A stretch of 64,000 nt of DNA, taken from Adineta vaga (taxonomy: Eukaryota > Rotifera). The stretch lies in NCBI GenBank assembly GCA_021613535.1, contig CP075494.1, positions 14,508,001-14,572,000 on the forward strand, read 5' to 3'. The first letter of the stretch is position 1. Each line of letters starts with the position of its first letter. A model generated the notes under the pieces. It was not told the DNA's origin, did not search any database, and saw only the letters and a list, made by a program, of their open reading frames with translations. A program made the translations under genes and the position numbers. This document shows positions 25,467-39,000 of this stretch, one piece after another.

Positions 25467-28400
25467 TCATATTGATCTTTTTGTTTTCTTATCTTCGACA
25501 ACATGTCGAGCATAATCATATGTTGCAGCATGTTCAAAAGCTGTACATCGTTCTGTAAATTCTGGATCAATTGGTATCATTTCTATAAAAAAAAAAGAAC
25601 ACATCATCTTTATATCGTATATAAAAGATTTATATTATTGTTTTAAAACTTACTGAAAATACCAGATACATGATACTTGTCTTTTTCAATTTGACTTTTA
25701 TCTTTACAGCTTTGTTTCAATGTATACCATATCAATCGTAAAATAATGCCAATATAACAGATTATGATAAGAGGTGGAACAGGTATGATTGGTTTTTCGA
25801 AATACTCTTGTGTTATTGAATATCGTTGATAATAATAGAAATACTTCGAATTTGTTTCGACTTTGCTAATTGTTGTTCTAAAGGAAACAAAAGAAAGAAT
25901 TATTGTAGTTGGCAATTTAAACCATCATGGAAGTCTTAGAATTCTGTATATCTATTGTTCAATATGGATTCATATGTTGTTCTAGTGATATCGAAGGATA
26001 GTTTCATATTCTCTATACATACGCAAAGGCAGCGATAAGTAAATTGAGTAGAAGAATATTGAACAAGATCATATGAAATGCAAGTAATACATGAGTTACA
26101 GCAACTTCAGCATGTAAACCGGTACTACTATTACTAGCAGTCAAATCTGAAGGTAACAAAAAATAAATTGAAGTTCAATGAATATGTAAAAACTCAAACT
26201 ATCGATTGTTTCTCTTTCATCATCCGAATCCGCATATAAAAGCCAATAAGGTGCATGAAAAATATTTGCAAAAATACTATGTATAGTAAATTCCATTTTG
26301 CTTTGATTAATCATAGTTCGTGATACAACTCCATAAGCTGCAATACATATCAATACTACATATAAAAAACCCATTAGATCACGAAGCTATAAAATCAAAG
26401 AATTGTATTGAACCTATTGTGTATCGATTAACATGATTTTCTCTAATAGACTCACCATATTTCTCACCATGAATACTTTTGGACTAAGAATTTTGATAAT
26501 AGTAATAAATTTAAGAGACGATAAATACCAAAGTTCGAGATCGAGTGCTAAGATAATTCTACAAATTTTAATGATCTTATTATGAAATTAATCTTTTACT
26601 CTTTCTACCTGGCTGTTGTAAATAGTGAAGGTACACGTTGAGATCCATACCAAAGACCCATTCCTAGGAAGAATAAACTGAATGGAATTAATTTAAGGGC
26701 TTCAGTCAAAATTCGTAATATGAATAAACGTTGTCGACTTTCATGCATATATGTTATATGATAAAATATACTCTAGAATAGAATATCTTGTATATATGTA
26801 TATTCAAAAGATTTTTCTTACATACTCTTCGAATATATTCAATTAACATTGTAGAGATAGTCACTACCGTATAAATTTCTGTCCAATGATATTCATGTTT
26901 TTTATTCTTAATTGGAGGTACTAACTTAAATAGTACCATGTAACTGAATACTAGTAAAAGCCAAATATAAGCGATCTATAATGAAAATTAAATATCAAAT
27001 GTACGAAGAAGATTATCTTTGAATACTAACGAAATGATAGCCCATTTTTGTCATAGGACATTCATGAAAATCTTTGATTTTCTTTAAATATATTTGCCAT
27101 TTAAAACTACATGAATCATTATATTTCGTATAGTAATTAACACCTGCATTTGACAATTGACAACTAGAAAACAATGTCATTATGTATTGAAATGTGAAGT
27201 ATAATGAGTATTAATACCTAAGAAAGATCTTGTTGGTTATTGAATCGTTTTCGGATGATGTTTTTTGTTTTTTGCACTTGAAAAAAAAAACACATAACAT
27301 GACATGTAACTTTATCCGAATAACTACTTGATCGAAATAATCTTGTTGATGATCCGATGGTTTATGTATTCCAATAATTTCTGCCGAATAATAAGATATA
27401 AAACAAGGAGCAAGTAATCCAAGTGTAAAAAACGAGATGATAAATTTCAAAATCCAGAAAAATGAATTATCAGTACAGGAAATTTTATTGTACCAAATAC
27501 GCTTGAGTACTTGACTAAAACAGTCAGTATTGATAAAAAGTTTATTTTGTGATGAAATAGCCATCTAGAAATTCAAAATTGATTCCGAAGAATATAATCA
27601 AATATAAAAATTACCTGCATACAAGTTATTTTACCATATAATGGTTGTTCACGAATTAATAATTCACATGCTTTTTGTTCATTTTTCGAATAACAAATAT
27701 TTATACAATCGATAGCATAATTTTCAAAATCTTGTGCTTGTTGTTTATAGAAATGCCGGCGATCATTTGTTGCTGCTCTATTTGCTCGATGTTTCAAAAT
27801 TGCTGCACATGAAAGTGCAGCACATATACGAGTTCGAATATGTAAAATTAATACTTTTGCCATATCCATACGATCCGTAAATATTGACCAATACAAAAGA
27901 TCGCGTAACATCGCTTGTATTGATTCTTCAGCCAAGGTGCCATCTCGAATTTTTTCTTCAGTTAATCGTGGAATATGAACAACTGGAGATGTTTGTATAA
28001 TTTTTGCTAGTGTGCTGTAAGTAGATGTAGATTTGTTTCGATTTTGATTGAAAAAACGACATTTGCAACAGAAGAAATATTTGCCAAATTGATTAAATAT
28101 GGAGCAACATTCTTTCAACGATATTGTGAATGAACCAGAAGAATTTGTAAATATTGGCCACATAAAACTACCAATCCAACTGCTATATAATATATCTAAT
28201 TCAGTTCCTGATTGTGGTTTAATGAGTTGTAATTCACGTTTAAGAACTGAATCCTGTGAAAATCATAAAGAGTCGTTTTCAATCATCTTAATAATATTTA
28301 AGGAAAAAGGATTAATATGAAAATATTGATTAGTTGTTTTATTTCAAATGGTTAAACTAACTTGTATATTTGAGTGAAATGGTTTCTTGTATAATTCAAA

Positions 28401-30150
28401 GAGTAAATCCAGACCACGTTCATTCAATTGTAATTGATTCTGAAATTCTGCAAGAATATCTTTTTGTGTCAATGGTTGTGAATTATAAATATTATCAGAC
28501 TCAATTGGCACTGTTGAATCAGTCCGTTCAAATGACGATATTTGTTTTTCTTTCATCAAATCCAATGTACGACGTGGATCATAATTAACTCGAAGAAAAT
28601 AATCAATGAATGCAGGACGATTTTCTTTTAGAGCTTGTTGAAATAATTTGGCTAAAACATTTGGTTTCTAAAAACAAATTTCAAATGTATTGAGACAACA
28701 AATATCGTATACTAACCACCGTATATTGTATTTCAGATAATAAGTCAGCTGCTTGTTCAAAACAATTCCATTTTATTGCTAATTCAAGTAGATGTAATTT
28801 TTGAGGAATATCATAATTGCGATCTGATATATCCGTATTCGAATTCGTTTTGTACAGATCAAGTTGAGCAAAGTGAGCTAAAAGATACAACAAAGACTGG
28901 AACGAAGAAAACGAAGAAAATGATTTACCTTTGAAAATTGCATGAAAAATACTTTGTTTCATATTCAATTCGTTATGAATACGAAAAACGTTTAGATATC
29001 GACGTACACTTGGATGCATAATTTCGCTTATTTGATCAATTAATTTTCGATGTTCTTTTTCTGTTCGAGCACGCATTGGAAATCGTCGAAGATTATGTTC
29101 AATTTCATCTTGATCAGGTAATCTAGAAATTTAGATTTTTGAAGAATAGTGCAACTGAAAAATCTTCGATATCTAACTGTTTTCAAGATGATGATGATAA
29201 TAATAATAAACGAACCTTGGCGGAGTATGTTCATTTTTGGCTGTAAGTTCTATTAAACTAGCAATAACATCAGCAATTTTTCCACTACCCTAATAGCAAA
29301 TAAACACTGAAACAATGATTGATTTTATTTAGAAATGCTCAGAATACTTGAATGAATATAACCGGACGTTTTATTTGAATTTCATTCAAAACAGCTAAAC
29401 ATGTATTGATACCGCCTTCGACTATAATGGTCACCGCATGACCTATCAATAGAGAAAGAGTGGTGGTAAATCAAAACAGATATCTAATTATTTTCAAGAC
29501 ATACTCGCATCTACTTCACAGGCGTAATTAACAAAATCCGAACGTTGCATTTCTTTTGGATATTTTGTTGTTTCAGCAAAAGCTGCTTGTTGTTGTTTTA
29601 CAATTTCTTGTTCATTTATATCATTTAAAGTTTCTGAAAGATAAAAAGTACGTATGGATATAGAAAAAGTTTGTTAAATTGATATTGATCAAACCTTTCT
29701 GTAGTTGTTGTTGTTGTTGATCGTCACAAGAAATCATTCGTCGATATGTTTCAAAGTCATTCTTTATATATTGACTACGATATTTACCATCATCCAATAG
29801 AAGAAAATGAGTATGATTTTTTTCTAATGAATGACTATCTTTATCATCAAACGTAAAGAAACTATCTGTTAGAATCCGATTATGATCAGATGGTAAATCC
29901 TAAATGATTACATCGGGTTTCTTTTCTTGAAAACTGAAAATTTATGTAAATATTCACATCTTTTTGAAGATTTAATACCATTCTTCGAGTCTTTCTAGTT
30001 ATATTACCCCACCAAGATATGCCAAGAAGTGTTGACGATTTTTTCGTATCTGTTAAAGCTCGTAGACGACTAATACCTTCTCCAATCAATTTAGCAGCTC
30101 CATTATTTAATCCGGATGTTATAATCCAAGTTCCTACAATATGAATATTT

Positions 30151-30181
<31 letters not shown>

Positions 30182-30723
30182 TGAATTTGTTCAATAAAGT
30201 ATTCATTCACCTGGGGTAATAGCAACATCAGCTAAACTATCCATAAATTCTTTTTCTATATCTTCGCTCATGGTAAAATGCATACGACCACCATAAACAC
30301 TAATAATTAATTTTGGAATATCACAAGTACTTCTCATCAGTTCGTAAAGTGTAGCAATATCATCTTTACTTTCACAAGAACATCGTAGAAACTATTGGTA
30401 CACATGAAGTAATGATGCAAAGAATAAATAGACAAACTTACTTTACGTGTTGGAGTTGAATGGTAAATAAGACGTTCTAATTTTCTTGTATGATATTTTA
30501 CATTCCAATCTTTTGGATTGAGATCTTTTATGGATATATCACCATCGAAACTATGATGTCGAATAGGACGTTGACAGCCACATCGTTCAGTATTTGCTTT
30601 TATATAAGAATCTTTATTATAAACTATACATTGATGAGATGTTAGTCTTCCAGCTTTGAATAAGTCCTCTATCATTGTTACCCATTTATCTTCGTTTAGA
30701 TTCCCAATCATTTCGAGTGACAT
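25467..30723 (-). CDS. TRPM: TRPM-family cation channel
   Basis: Many small exons on the minus strand make a protein of roughly 1,300 residues. The N-terminus has TRPM homology regions: the CGCQRPIRHHS segment, then a SLOG/LSDAT-type fold with TWIITSGLNNGAAKLIGEGI and HAVTIIVEGG followed by the GSGKIADV loop. A helical repeat region follows (LRDLLYWSIFTDRMDMAKVL). Six transmembrane helices include QRLFILRILTEALKLIP and DLMGFLYVVLICIAAYGVV. The pore helix is IFANIFHAPYWLLYA, S6 is ILFNILLLNLLIAAFA, and the TRP segment contains YYYQRYSITQEYFEKPI. The protein ends about 40 residues after the last hydrophobic segment (FTERCTAFEHAATYDYARHV), with no NUDT9-H or alpha-kinase domain. TRPM channels carry Ca2+, Mg2+ or monovalent cations. 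All exons I joined stay in frame. Confidence 0.93.
30155..30181. repeat. (TA)n microsatellite inside a TRPM intron
   Basis: About thirteen TA units make up a third of a 77-bp intron (about 30134-30210) between the second and third coding exons of the TRPM gene. Confidence 0.85.
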
Positions 30724-32034
30724 TCACTACCAATTTATGTAAATCTAAGATCTATAAATGCTGCTAAAGATATCTTTTCATAAAACAATACATTGTCTAA
30801 TAACAAAAATGATGTCATCGGATAGATACAATAAAGGTAATTAAGATCCTATCAATATCAGATAGTTTCTAGAAGGAATTGAAAATCAACTTACTACGAC
30901 TTATTTTAAGATGTGTGTCTATACAAAGGACACGATCTATTCCGTAAGTTCGTATCATAACAAAAAACATTCTCCAGTATTTTTTTTCTGACCGATAAAG
31001 AATAAATTCTTAATCACGTTTTAAACTAATGGGACTAATGATATGCGCGGACGGATATACGAAGCTATAGAAACGATATACAGGTGAAATTAAGGTTGTT
31101 TGAGAAGGCGATAAATGATTTCCAAGGCTTTTTCTATCAATAATTGCTTATATCTTTTGCGTCGTATGATTCTCAATCATTAAAACAAATTGAAACGAAA
31201 TGATCCTCGAAAAATATTACACTTTTGATAATCAAATCTATAATTAATTGAAAAAATCAAGTAGACGCTCTAGTTTTTTTACAAATTAATTTAATAGGAA
31301 AGCTGAAAGAAGGTGAGTCGGTATACTAATGTATTACAAAAAAGATTCATCGCGATCGAAAGGTTGAGATTGTACAAGTTTTTAATCGACGTCTTTCGTA
31401 CAGCTTATGATGAAGATGTATTGTTAATATTTTTCATCTACTTTGATACTTTTTATTCTTCCTGTCATGTGTACATAATAAAATTATTTTCATTTGGACG
31501 AACGATTTTTATTCAACAGAAGAAATTCAAACAAACCTTTCATTTTTTTCCTAGACTTTTTATGGCATAAATTATGTGTCAATTATTTTACACTTATCAT
31601 CATTGTAACTTTCGAATTATGCTTAATATAAATTATACCAACATGATTTTTATCGGTGAATGCCTATTTTTACAATATTTAATCATTTTACCATACACAC
31701 TATTTGCATATGGCCAAAAGCATCGGTAAATACTCATGGAAGTATTTTTATGATGAAATGATATACTATTCGTTCTATCACTTGATTTGAGCAAACATGT
31801 GAAAGAGTATTTAGAAACTGATGCGTACGTTCGACAATCAATACTGATCATATCTATATTCAATTGAATGATATGAAGCATGTTATTCTATCTTTTAAAT
31901 CAATCTAATTAATGTATTTATATCTAGTTATGTAATGTTCGTTTATTTTATTTGTGCTTAACACTAGCACAAAACTGATGTAGACAATACGTACATATTA
32001 CAAACATGAAACAATATTTTTATTTATTCTCTCT
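30724..32034. other. 1.3-kb gene-free interval
   Basis: Upstream of TRPM and downstream of XRN2. It contains the presumed TRPM promoter. Short open frames here are AT-rich, lack splice partners and show no family resemblance. Confidence 0.5.
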
Positions 32035-35000
32035 CTAATAATTCGGTCTATAAGAATTATATGAATTTTGTTGACGCGGTTGAAAAAAACCACGTGGTTG
32101 TCGTGGACGAAAATCATCATTGGGATGACGTGGACGAAAACCATCATTTGAATGACGTGGACGATAGCCGTCATTTGAATAACGTGGACGAAAACCATCG
32201 TTTGAATAACGTGGACGGTAGTCTCCATTTGAGTCTCGTTGACGATTATTATCATATTGTTGACGATTATTATAATATCCACCTGGTTGACGTTGTGAAG
32301 GAATAAAACCACCTGATTGATGTTGCTGCTGTTGTTCTTGTTGTTGTGAACCTAACGAATGACGAATTGTACGATGAGCAGGCGCAAAATCTCGTTGATA
32401 CTGTGGTCGTTGAGCAAAACCTAGATTTGGCCGATATGACTGTCTTTGATCGTAATCAAGTGGTCTTAATGTTGCCATTGGCATCTCAACATTTTCTAAT
32501 AGTTTCGCTGGAAATATATAATTATCATCGTAGGATAAATCTTGATATTTAACATTTATAACTTGATTATCAAAAATTTCTTCACAATTTGGTAATGGTG
32601 GTTTAATAATTTCTCCAATTCCTATAATTTTATCATCATCATCAGGCCATAAATATCCAGACATACCTCCACTTAATCTCGTTGGCATATCTAAAGGTTG
32701 TTTCCTTGTTATTTCATTTTCACCTGGAACATTTAATTTTTTTATATAATCATAACACAAATCACTTGAGTGAATGTATAAACGATCATAATCACGTTTA
32801 TTACGTCTTTCTTCTTCAACTGTTAATGTTGAATAAACATGCTCGAGTGTAGCATGTAAACGTTTTTCATCTACAAATGGTAATAAAGCAACACCTTGCC
32901 ATGCTTGTTGTTTACCATTAAGATCAATACAAAAATTTAATGGATAAAAATCAATAATTGGCGATTCTTTTTCTGTCATCAAAGGTTGCCATTCACTTGG
33001 TAGAAATTGTCGAGATTGAGATGGAAATACAGACATTAGTTGTTCTAATGGTTTGAATGGTTTTGTTTTCTTATCAAAAGTGACCGGTAAATCTCGAAGA
33101 TGAAGAAAATCCGATGCAAATGGTGCATAATGATATGGAAAATACCTAAATAAAAAGAAAAATATATAACTTCTTTTGTAATAATTTAGACATACCAATC
33201 CCATGCTGGTACACCTTGATAATAATATTGAAGAACCCAACATAAACCTCGTGCATAATGATGTGCAACTTCGACTCGAAATTGTTCGATTTCATTTTGA
33301 TCAACATTAAATTTATTTTTGTAATATCTTTCACGCCAACCATCTTCCCAAAGACGAACCGTATCATTTGGATCATTATCTTCTTCTTCATTATGAATTG
33401 AAGTTTGTCGATTAAATGTAGATGAATCAACTGCTTCACGTTCCATTTCATCAAATGTACGTTTTTTAGGTCGATTATTATTGGACGTATCATTTGCTGA
33501 AAAATCAACACGTTGCATATCACGTAATTGTGCATTGGCTTGACTTGGATTGCTAATACTTGCTGTAGGACGTTGACCAATAGGTTGTGGTTCTAATTGA
33601 GGAGCAGACATCCAAACAGGTAAATGTACAGCACTAGAATAAAATAATTTCGATATTCAAAAGAAAGGTTTCACTAGATGATTATTTTCATCTAATCAAA
33701 ATATAGTAGGTCATTTACCCTGCAGATTCTGTCATCGGTCTATGCCGTTTATTTGGTGGTTGATTATTATTCGATCGATTTCGTTCACGTTGTCGTTGAT
33801 CATTTTCATGTCGTCTAGCAAATATTTCATCTTCCATTCGTCCAATACTTGTTAAGATAATTTCTACACGCTCCATAACTGGTATACCATTTTCAGTTAA
33901 ATAACCTTGAAATTTTGAAACATTATTCTTATAAATATCTATTAAACGATCAATAGCATTTTCACGTATTTCAAGTGATGGTAAATGTGGTAGAAAATCA
34001 TTGCCAACAAAAAAACACATAAATACCCAATCATCAATGGCACGTTCAATATCCCATTCAAATGATAAATTACGACGTAAATCTAAATCTCGATAAAGAT
34101 ATTCTCGTAATACAGACAATCGAACAAATATATATTGTGTTTCTTGAACTTGTAGTGGTGCTAATTCATCATTTTTACCAAATTTTTCTTTGGCAATACC
34201 TTTACATTCTTTTAACGAATGTCCAAATTGTCCACATAATTCACATGGACGTGGTTTAAATGGTTTGAATTCTTCACGTATAATTGTAAAATAGGGTTCA
34301 TGAGTTGCTAATCCAAGCATAATTAAATCAGCATCAGCACCACATAAAACATGATGTGTATTGGGATCATGATCAGGTTGTGCACGTTGTCGACGAATAT
34401 AATCCATTATTTTATGTTCACCTTCACCGGGAACATTTGCATCGGATAAAATTACTTTGACTGATCGCCATGCTGGATTTGTATTCATACGATGTTTGAT
34501 ATAATAACGAAGACATTCAGCTAATTTCGACATAAATGGTGTACCAGGTGTAATACAATTCGTATCAAAATGTTCAGTTCTTTCTTCGGGTTTTTTATCT
34601 TCTGGTAAAAGACCACCATTTAAACGTATTTCATTCGAAATATGTTCTATCATTTGATTTTTATCTTGCGCATCTTTTGATGCTCGAAAACGTCTGGAAC
34701 GTTGTTGATTCATTTTTGCTCGTGGTGCAACACCATCAATGGCCATATAAAGTAATTTACGTGGACGAACAATAGAAAATAATCGATCGACACATTCAAA
34801 AATTAAGATCATCATTTCTTCTTCATTTTTAGGTGCTGGACGATCTTCAGGATGTGTACAAGGATGAATAATTCCATTCATGTCTAAATATAAGTTATCA
34901 AACTAAAAGAAAATATTTAAAAAATCTTTCAAAAAAACAAATTTTAAATTTACTTCATAACCATTTGGATTTGGTTTTGTTTCATCTAATGGATGATAAA

Positions 35001-35149
35001 CACCTTGTGCATCTGAATAAAAATATTTAATTATGGAATGAAAAATATCAATATTATCACTCACCTGTTGAAGGTTTATCTTCAATACAATGACAAACAA
35101 CTGAGGGATATTTTTTTGTTAACCAACGGAAAAATGCTGGTACTCCCAT
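32035..35149 (-). CDS. XRN2: 5'-3' exoribonuclease 2 (XRN2/Rat1)
   Basis: Five exons (35149-35065, 35012-34954, 34902-33719, 33633-33196, 33145-32035) sum to 2877 nt, giving 958 residues, close to the usual XRN2 length. The N-terminus [15 protein letters not shown] is canonical. Catalytic-domain motifs are [67 protein letters not shown] and [21 protein letters not shown] zinc knuckle ([14 protein letters not shown]), typical of XRN2 rather than XRN1, is present. The middle has [10 protein letters not shown] and the conserved [27 protein letters not shown] region. The nuclear enzyme degrades 5'-monophosphate RNA in transcription termination and rRNA/snoRNA processing. The C-terminal tail is R/Q/N/G-rich with a 9-residue tandem repeat. 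Confidence 0.97.
32102..32236 (-). repeat. XRN2: 27-nt coding tandem repeat in the XRN2 tail
   Basis: Five head-to-tail copies of a 27-nt unit encode the 9-residue motif RPRxSNDGF ([36 protein letters not shown], then a diverged RPRQPRGFF). The copies keep frame and differ by a few substitutions. The motif is arginine/aromatic-rich, resembling RNA-binding RG/RGG-type tails. Confidence 0.9.
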
Positions 35150-36021
35150 ATTGAACAAAGAAACAGATAATAATCTACTATGAAAAAAATAGATCAGTTA
35201 GATACGAGAGGAAAAATGGTACAAACCTGTGAATAAAATTAGGAGAAATGAGAAAACGAAAAACAGAACTCAAACTAATAATATAATAACTATGAATATG
35301 AATGAAGAAATTTTCTTTTGAGTTTGACTGAGCAAGTAAAAAACGGTTGCGTTTTTGATAGGTTAACGAATAATGATAATATATGAAATAGATGTCAGTC
35401 ATATACATGTATGTGAAATGATGCAATTCATCGGTAAAAGAGATCGACTATAATTAATTCAATAAATGAAGACTTTACAGGAATAACAAGATATATATAT
35501 ATATATATATGAATTCGCGAATACGAAATAATACTTTTATACATTCTTGATTAGTGGAGATATATGTTTACCTTTATAGTTCGAATTTAAATTTAAAAAA
35601 ATAAACATTTACCTCGATATTGTCAGTAATCAAACACACTATTCAATATATTGATCATTATGAACATTTCTAAATCGCAACAAACTGATTCAATCTGGAA
35701 TTCTAAATATGATATCAAATACAACTGCATACTTACATAGAAGTTTTCAAGTAAATTTCTCAGACAAGGCAAAAAGCAAAAAATCGTCACTAGTATTTCT
35801 TCTATAAAATCCCATAGAGCTCAATGTGATTGACTTTATATAACTTTCTTTATAATGAATTTCACTAAACTCAATGTTATTAAGATCAAAGTCTGTCGTC
35901 TTTATTGAACAACAAAATAACATACTTTTTTTTATCTATTAAGATATAAACAAGAGGAGGAAGAAGAAGAAGAAGAAGAAGTAGAAGAAGATATCATTCT
36001 ATACAACATAAACACTTAGAA
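35150..36021. other. 0.9-kb interval with AT and GAA microsatellites
   Basis: Between the start of XRN2 and the stop of ASPM. It has an AT run near 35490-35510 and a GAA-rich run near 35957-35990. It includes the XRN2 promoter. No gene is seen. Confidence 0.6.
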
Positions 36022-39000
36022 TTAATCACAATAAAAGATTCTCATAAATTGCTCAATTGAAATAAGATTTTTAGTCAGATTTTCATTTTGAACATCCGCT
36101 ACTGATCGCATTGTTTTCGGAGTATGATAAAAAGTTGTTGTTTGATTTAAAAGAGTCATTCGACGATTCGTTACTTTCGTTGATTGTTTTGGTGTTGATC
36201 GTACTTGTTGTTGTTGTCGTTGTTTATCATCTTCAATTGTAAGTTTATTGAAGATTCGTTTATAAATATATTCGATTGCTTCAGAAAATGATCGATTAGC
36301 TCGTAATTTCTTTCGAGCCATTTCATCTTTAGCAATTAATTGAAGTAAAAAGCAAATTTGTTCAAAGATATCATGACCATTATTTTGATAAAATTTCAAA
36401 AGAAGCATAGTAAAATCTTTGATATGTTCAGATTTGTCAATTAGTTTAAAAACAAGGTCTTCTTTTACAGTAAACAATTGCAAAATACTCAATACTTTAC
36501 TAAGTAAAATTGTTGATGGTCCACTTCGATTACAACATTTCATTAAGATAAAAAACAATCGTAATAGACCTTGTTGAGCTATTAAATAACGTATTTCTAC
36601 ACAACAAGCGATCACCGGTTCAATATCGCGTAAAAAATGTAAATAAGCAGTTAATGATAATGCTGATGCTTCAGAAAATTCTTGAACTATTTGCATCATA
36701 CGTTCACGAATGGTTAATGATGAATTCGATGTTGATTTTTGTAAACGAAGTTTTTCAAGAATAAAAACTACTGGATGATGATTAACTGCATTTGCCACAC
36801 GAACTTGATGTCCACGCCAATGAGCCTAAAGTTAACTTATAACGAATATTTTTCCAAAATCAAATTATTTACCTGAACAATTTCAACTGCATGTGTCTGT
36901 CGTTCTGATTCAGATCGTTGTTCATTTGTACGATTATTTTGATCAATTGATTCTTCATTTCTAAGTGTTTGTTGCTGTTGTTGTTGAGATAAGAATAATG
37001 TAAATGTTTCTTTAATCATTTTTGTATTGATTGGATCAACAAATGATGCCTTTATAAGAAAAAGAAATTAAAAAAAAAAGTATTTCAATTATTCTTTAAT
37101 TTACTTCATCTAATTTGTTTGATTCTACGCTGTCAATTTCTGAAATTGCTTCATCAATAAGACACAATGATGTGTTTGTTTTACTTTCTTCTTTTTCAAT
37201 TGTTTTTTCTAATTCAACAAAATCATCCAAAGAAAGTGATGCCATTGTAGCAGCAATTGATGTTCGATGATGATCAATTCTTGTTGAACTTGATCGAGCT
37301 GAATTAAATGATTCGTCTTCTTCTTCTTCTTCTTCTTCTTCGTTATTATCAACATCATCTGTAGGAAATTCAGATAATAAATCTAGACGATCAAGAATAT
37401 CATGATTCATTGTAGTCAAAACTGATTGTGATATATCATTAATATGCGTTATCGTCTTTTCGTCTTCGTTTTTAACTGGTACTGATATGGGTTCTGATTG
37501 AATAATTGGAATCAGATGAGTATTTTCTGTAGGATAAGTAAGCGAAAGTTTAACAATCATAAGTTCTTCAATTGGTGTTTCATTTGATAGAGAAATTTCA
37601 GGAGAATTCATTGAATTCTCTCGAAATATTGCAATCTCCTCTTTCTTCAATTCAGATGTTAATTCATCATTATTTGAATATTTTTCTTTAAATTCATCGA
37701 AAATTGTTTGATGACGAAAATCCATTTCCTTTGAATGATGATGATGATTTTCGAAAAGTATATCATGTGCAAGCATAGCTAAAATCACTATTGTGCATCG
37801 TTGATCGGGTAAATCTTTTGCATAATAATCATATTTAATTAAATCATATGACGATGATCCAAATTGTTTAATAGATTCTTCTAATAAACGAAAATTTGAT
37901 TTAACATTACGTTCATATAGATTAATCAAATGTTGTTGAGGTTGTTGACCAAGTTCAAGATTAAATTGAATATGTTCATCACGTGTTTGACATGTTGCTA
38001 ATGTTGTCAAATGTTTTATATCACGTTTATAATCACATAAAGATGGAAAATAATATGAAATTATATAAAGAAATGCACGACCATCAGCAAATGATTCTTG
38101 AAGGTCGTATAACCAAAATTTATAATGTGCACAAATCAATTGAACCCATTTGATTAATGAATGAATGATTGATGGAGTGTCTTTTTCCGAAGGAATCAAA
38201 TCAGTTGTTAGAAGACGTTGTTCTATAGGTGAACAAAGTTTTGTTAAATTTTGTGTAAGAATAGATATTTCTTGATTTAATTTTTCAATCGGTAATAAGT
38301 ATTTCGGTAAATAACAAGTAGTAAATATACGCCAAAGTAATTCAAGAGTACGTTGTTTATTTCCATTCATAATATCTTTATTTGAACTAAAGCAAAAAAA
38401 AAACGAGAATAAATCAATTTGTATTTCATTTTTCAAATGAACTTACATTCCAGTTAAATTTACATGTCCATATGTTTGAAGTAAATCAAAAGCTTGATCA
38501 ATATTTAATAATTTATGAACAAGATTAACAACTGGACATTTTAATTTTGTTGATAAATCAAATCTTGCGACTTGTTCATTCGTTGATGATAGTAATATTT
38601 GTGCACACCGTGTTAAACGTATTCCATCTTTTAGATCTTCAAATAATTTATTTTCTTCATCAGAAATTAAATAATTATATTCATCTAATGATGTTTGTTT
38701 ATATGTTGGTTCATATCCAGCTAATTTTAAACGACGTAATAGATTGGTATCTGAACTAATAAAATCACGTGAAAGAACATCAAGTGATTCTTTTGTCGAT
38801 TTAAATTTGGAATCACGATTATATAAACATGGATCATTATCAATTAAACGTAAGATTTTAACACGTTCAAGAAATACGATAATAATTAATAGATTTTTCA
38901 TTGTTAAACGAATTTGTGCTGAAGCAACTTTATTAGTAGTATTCATAGACATTTTCTTTGAATTCATTTCATTTGATAATAAAACATGATTTGAATTTGA

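Noticed and set aside
25467-30723. TRPC or ankyrin-type TRP channel
   Set aside because: The N-terminal SLOG/LSDAT motifs (TWIITSGLNN, IIVEGG) and the lack of ankyrin repeats point to TRPM.
31998-32312. Frames with repetitive VHVIQM-type or VDENHH-type translations
   Set aside because: These are other-frame readings of the 27-nt repeat in the XRN2 tail.
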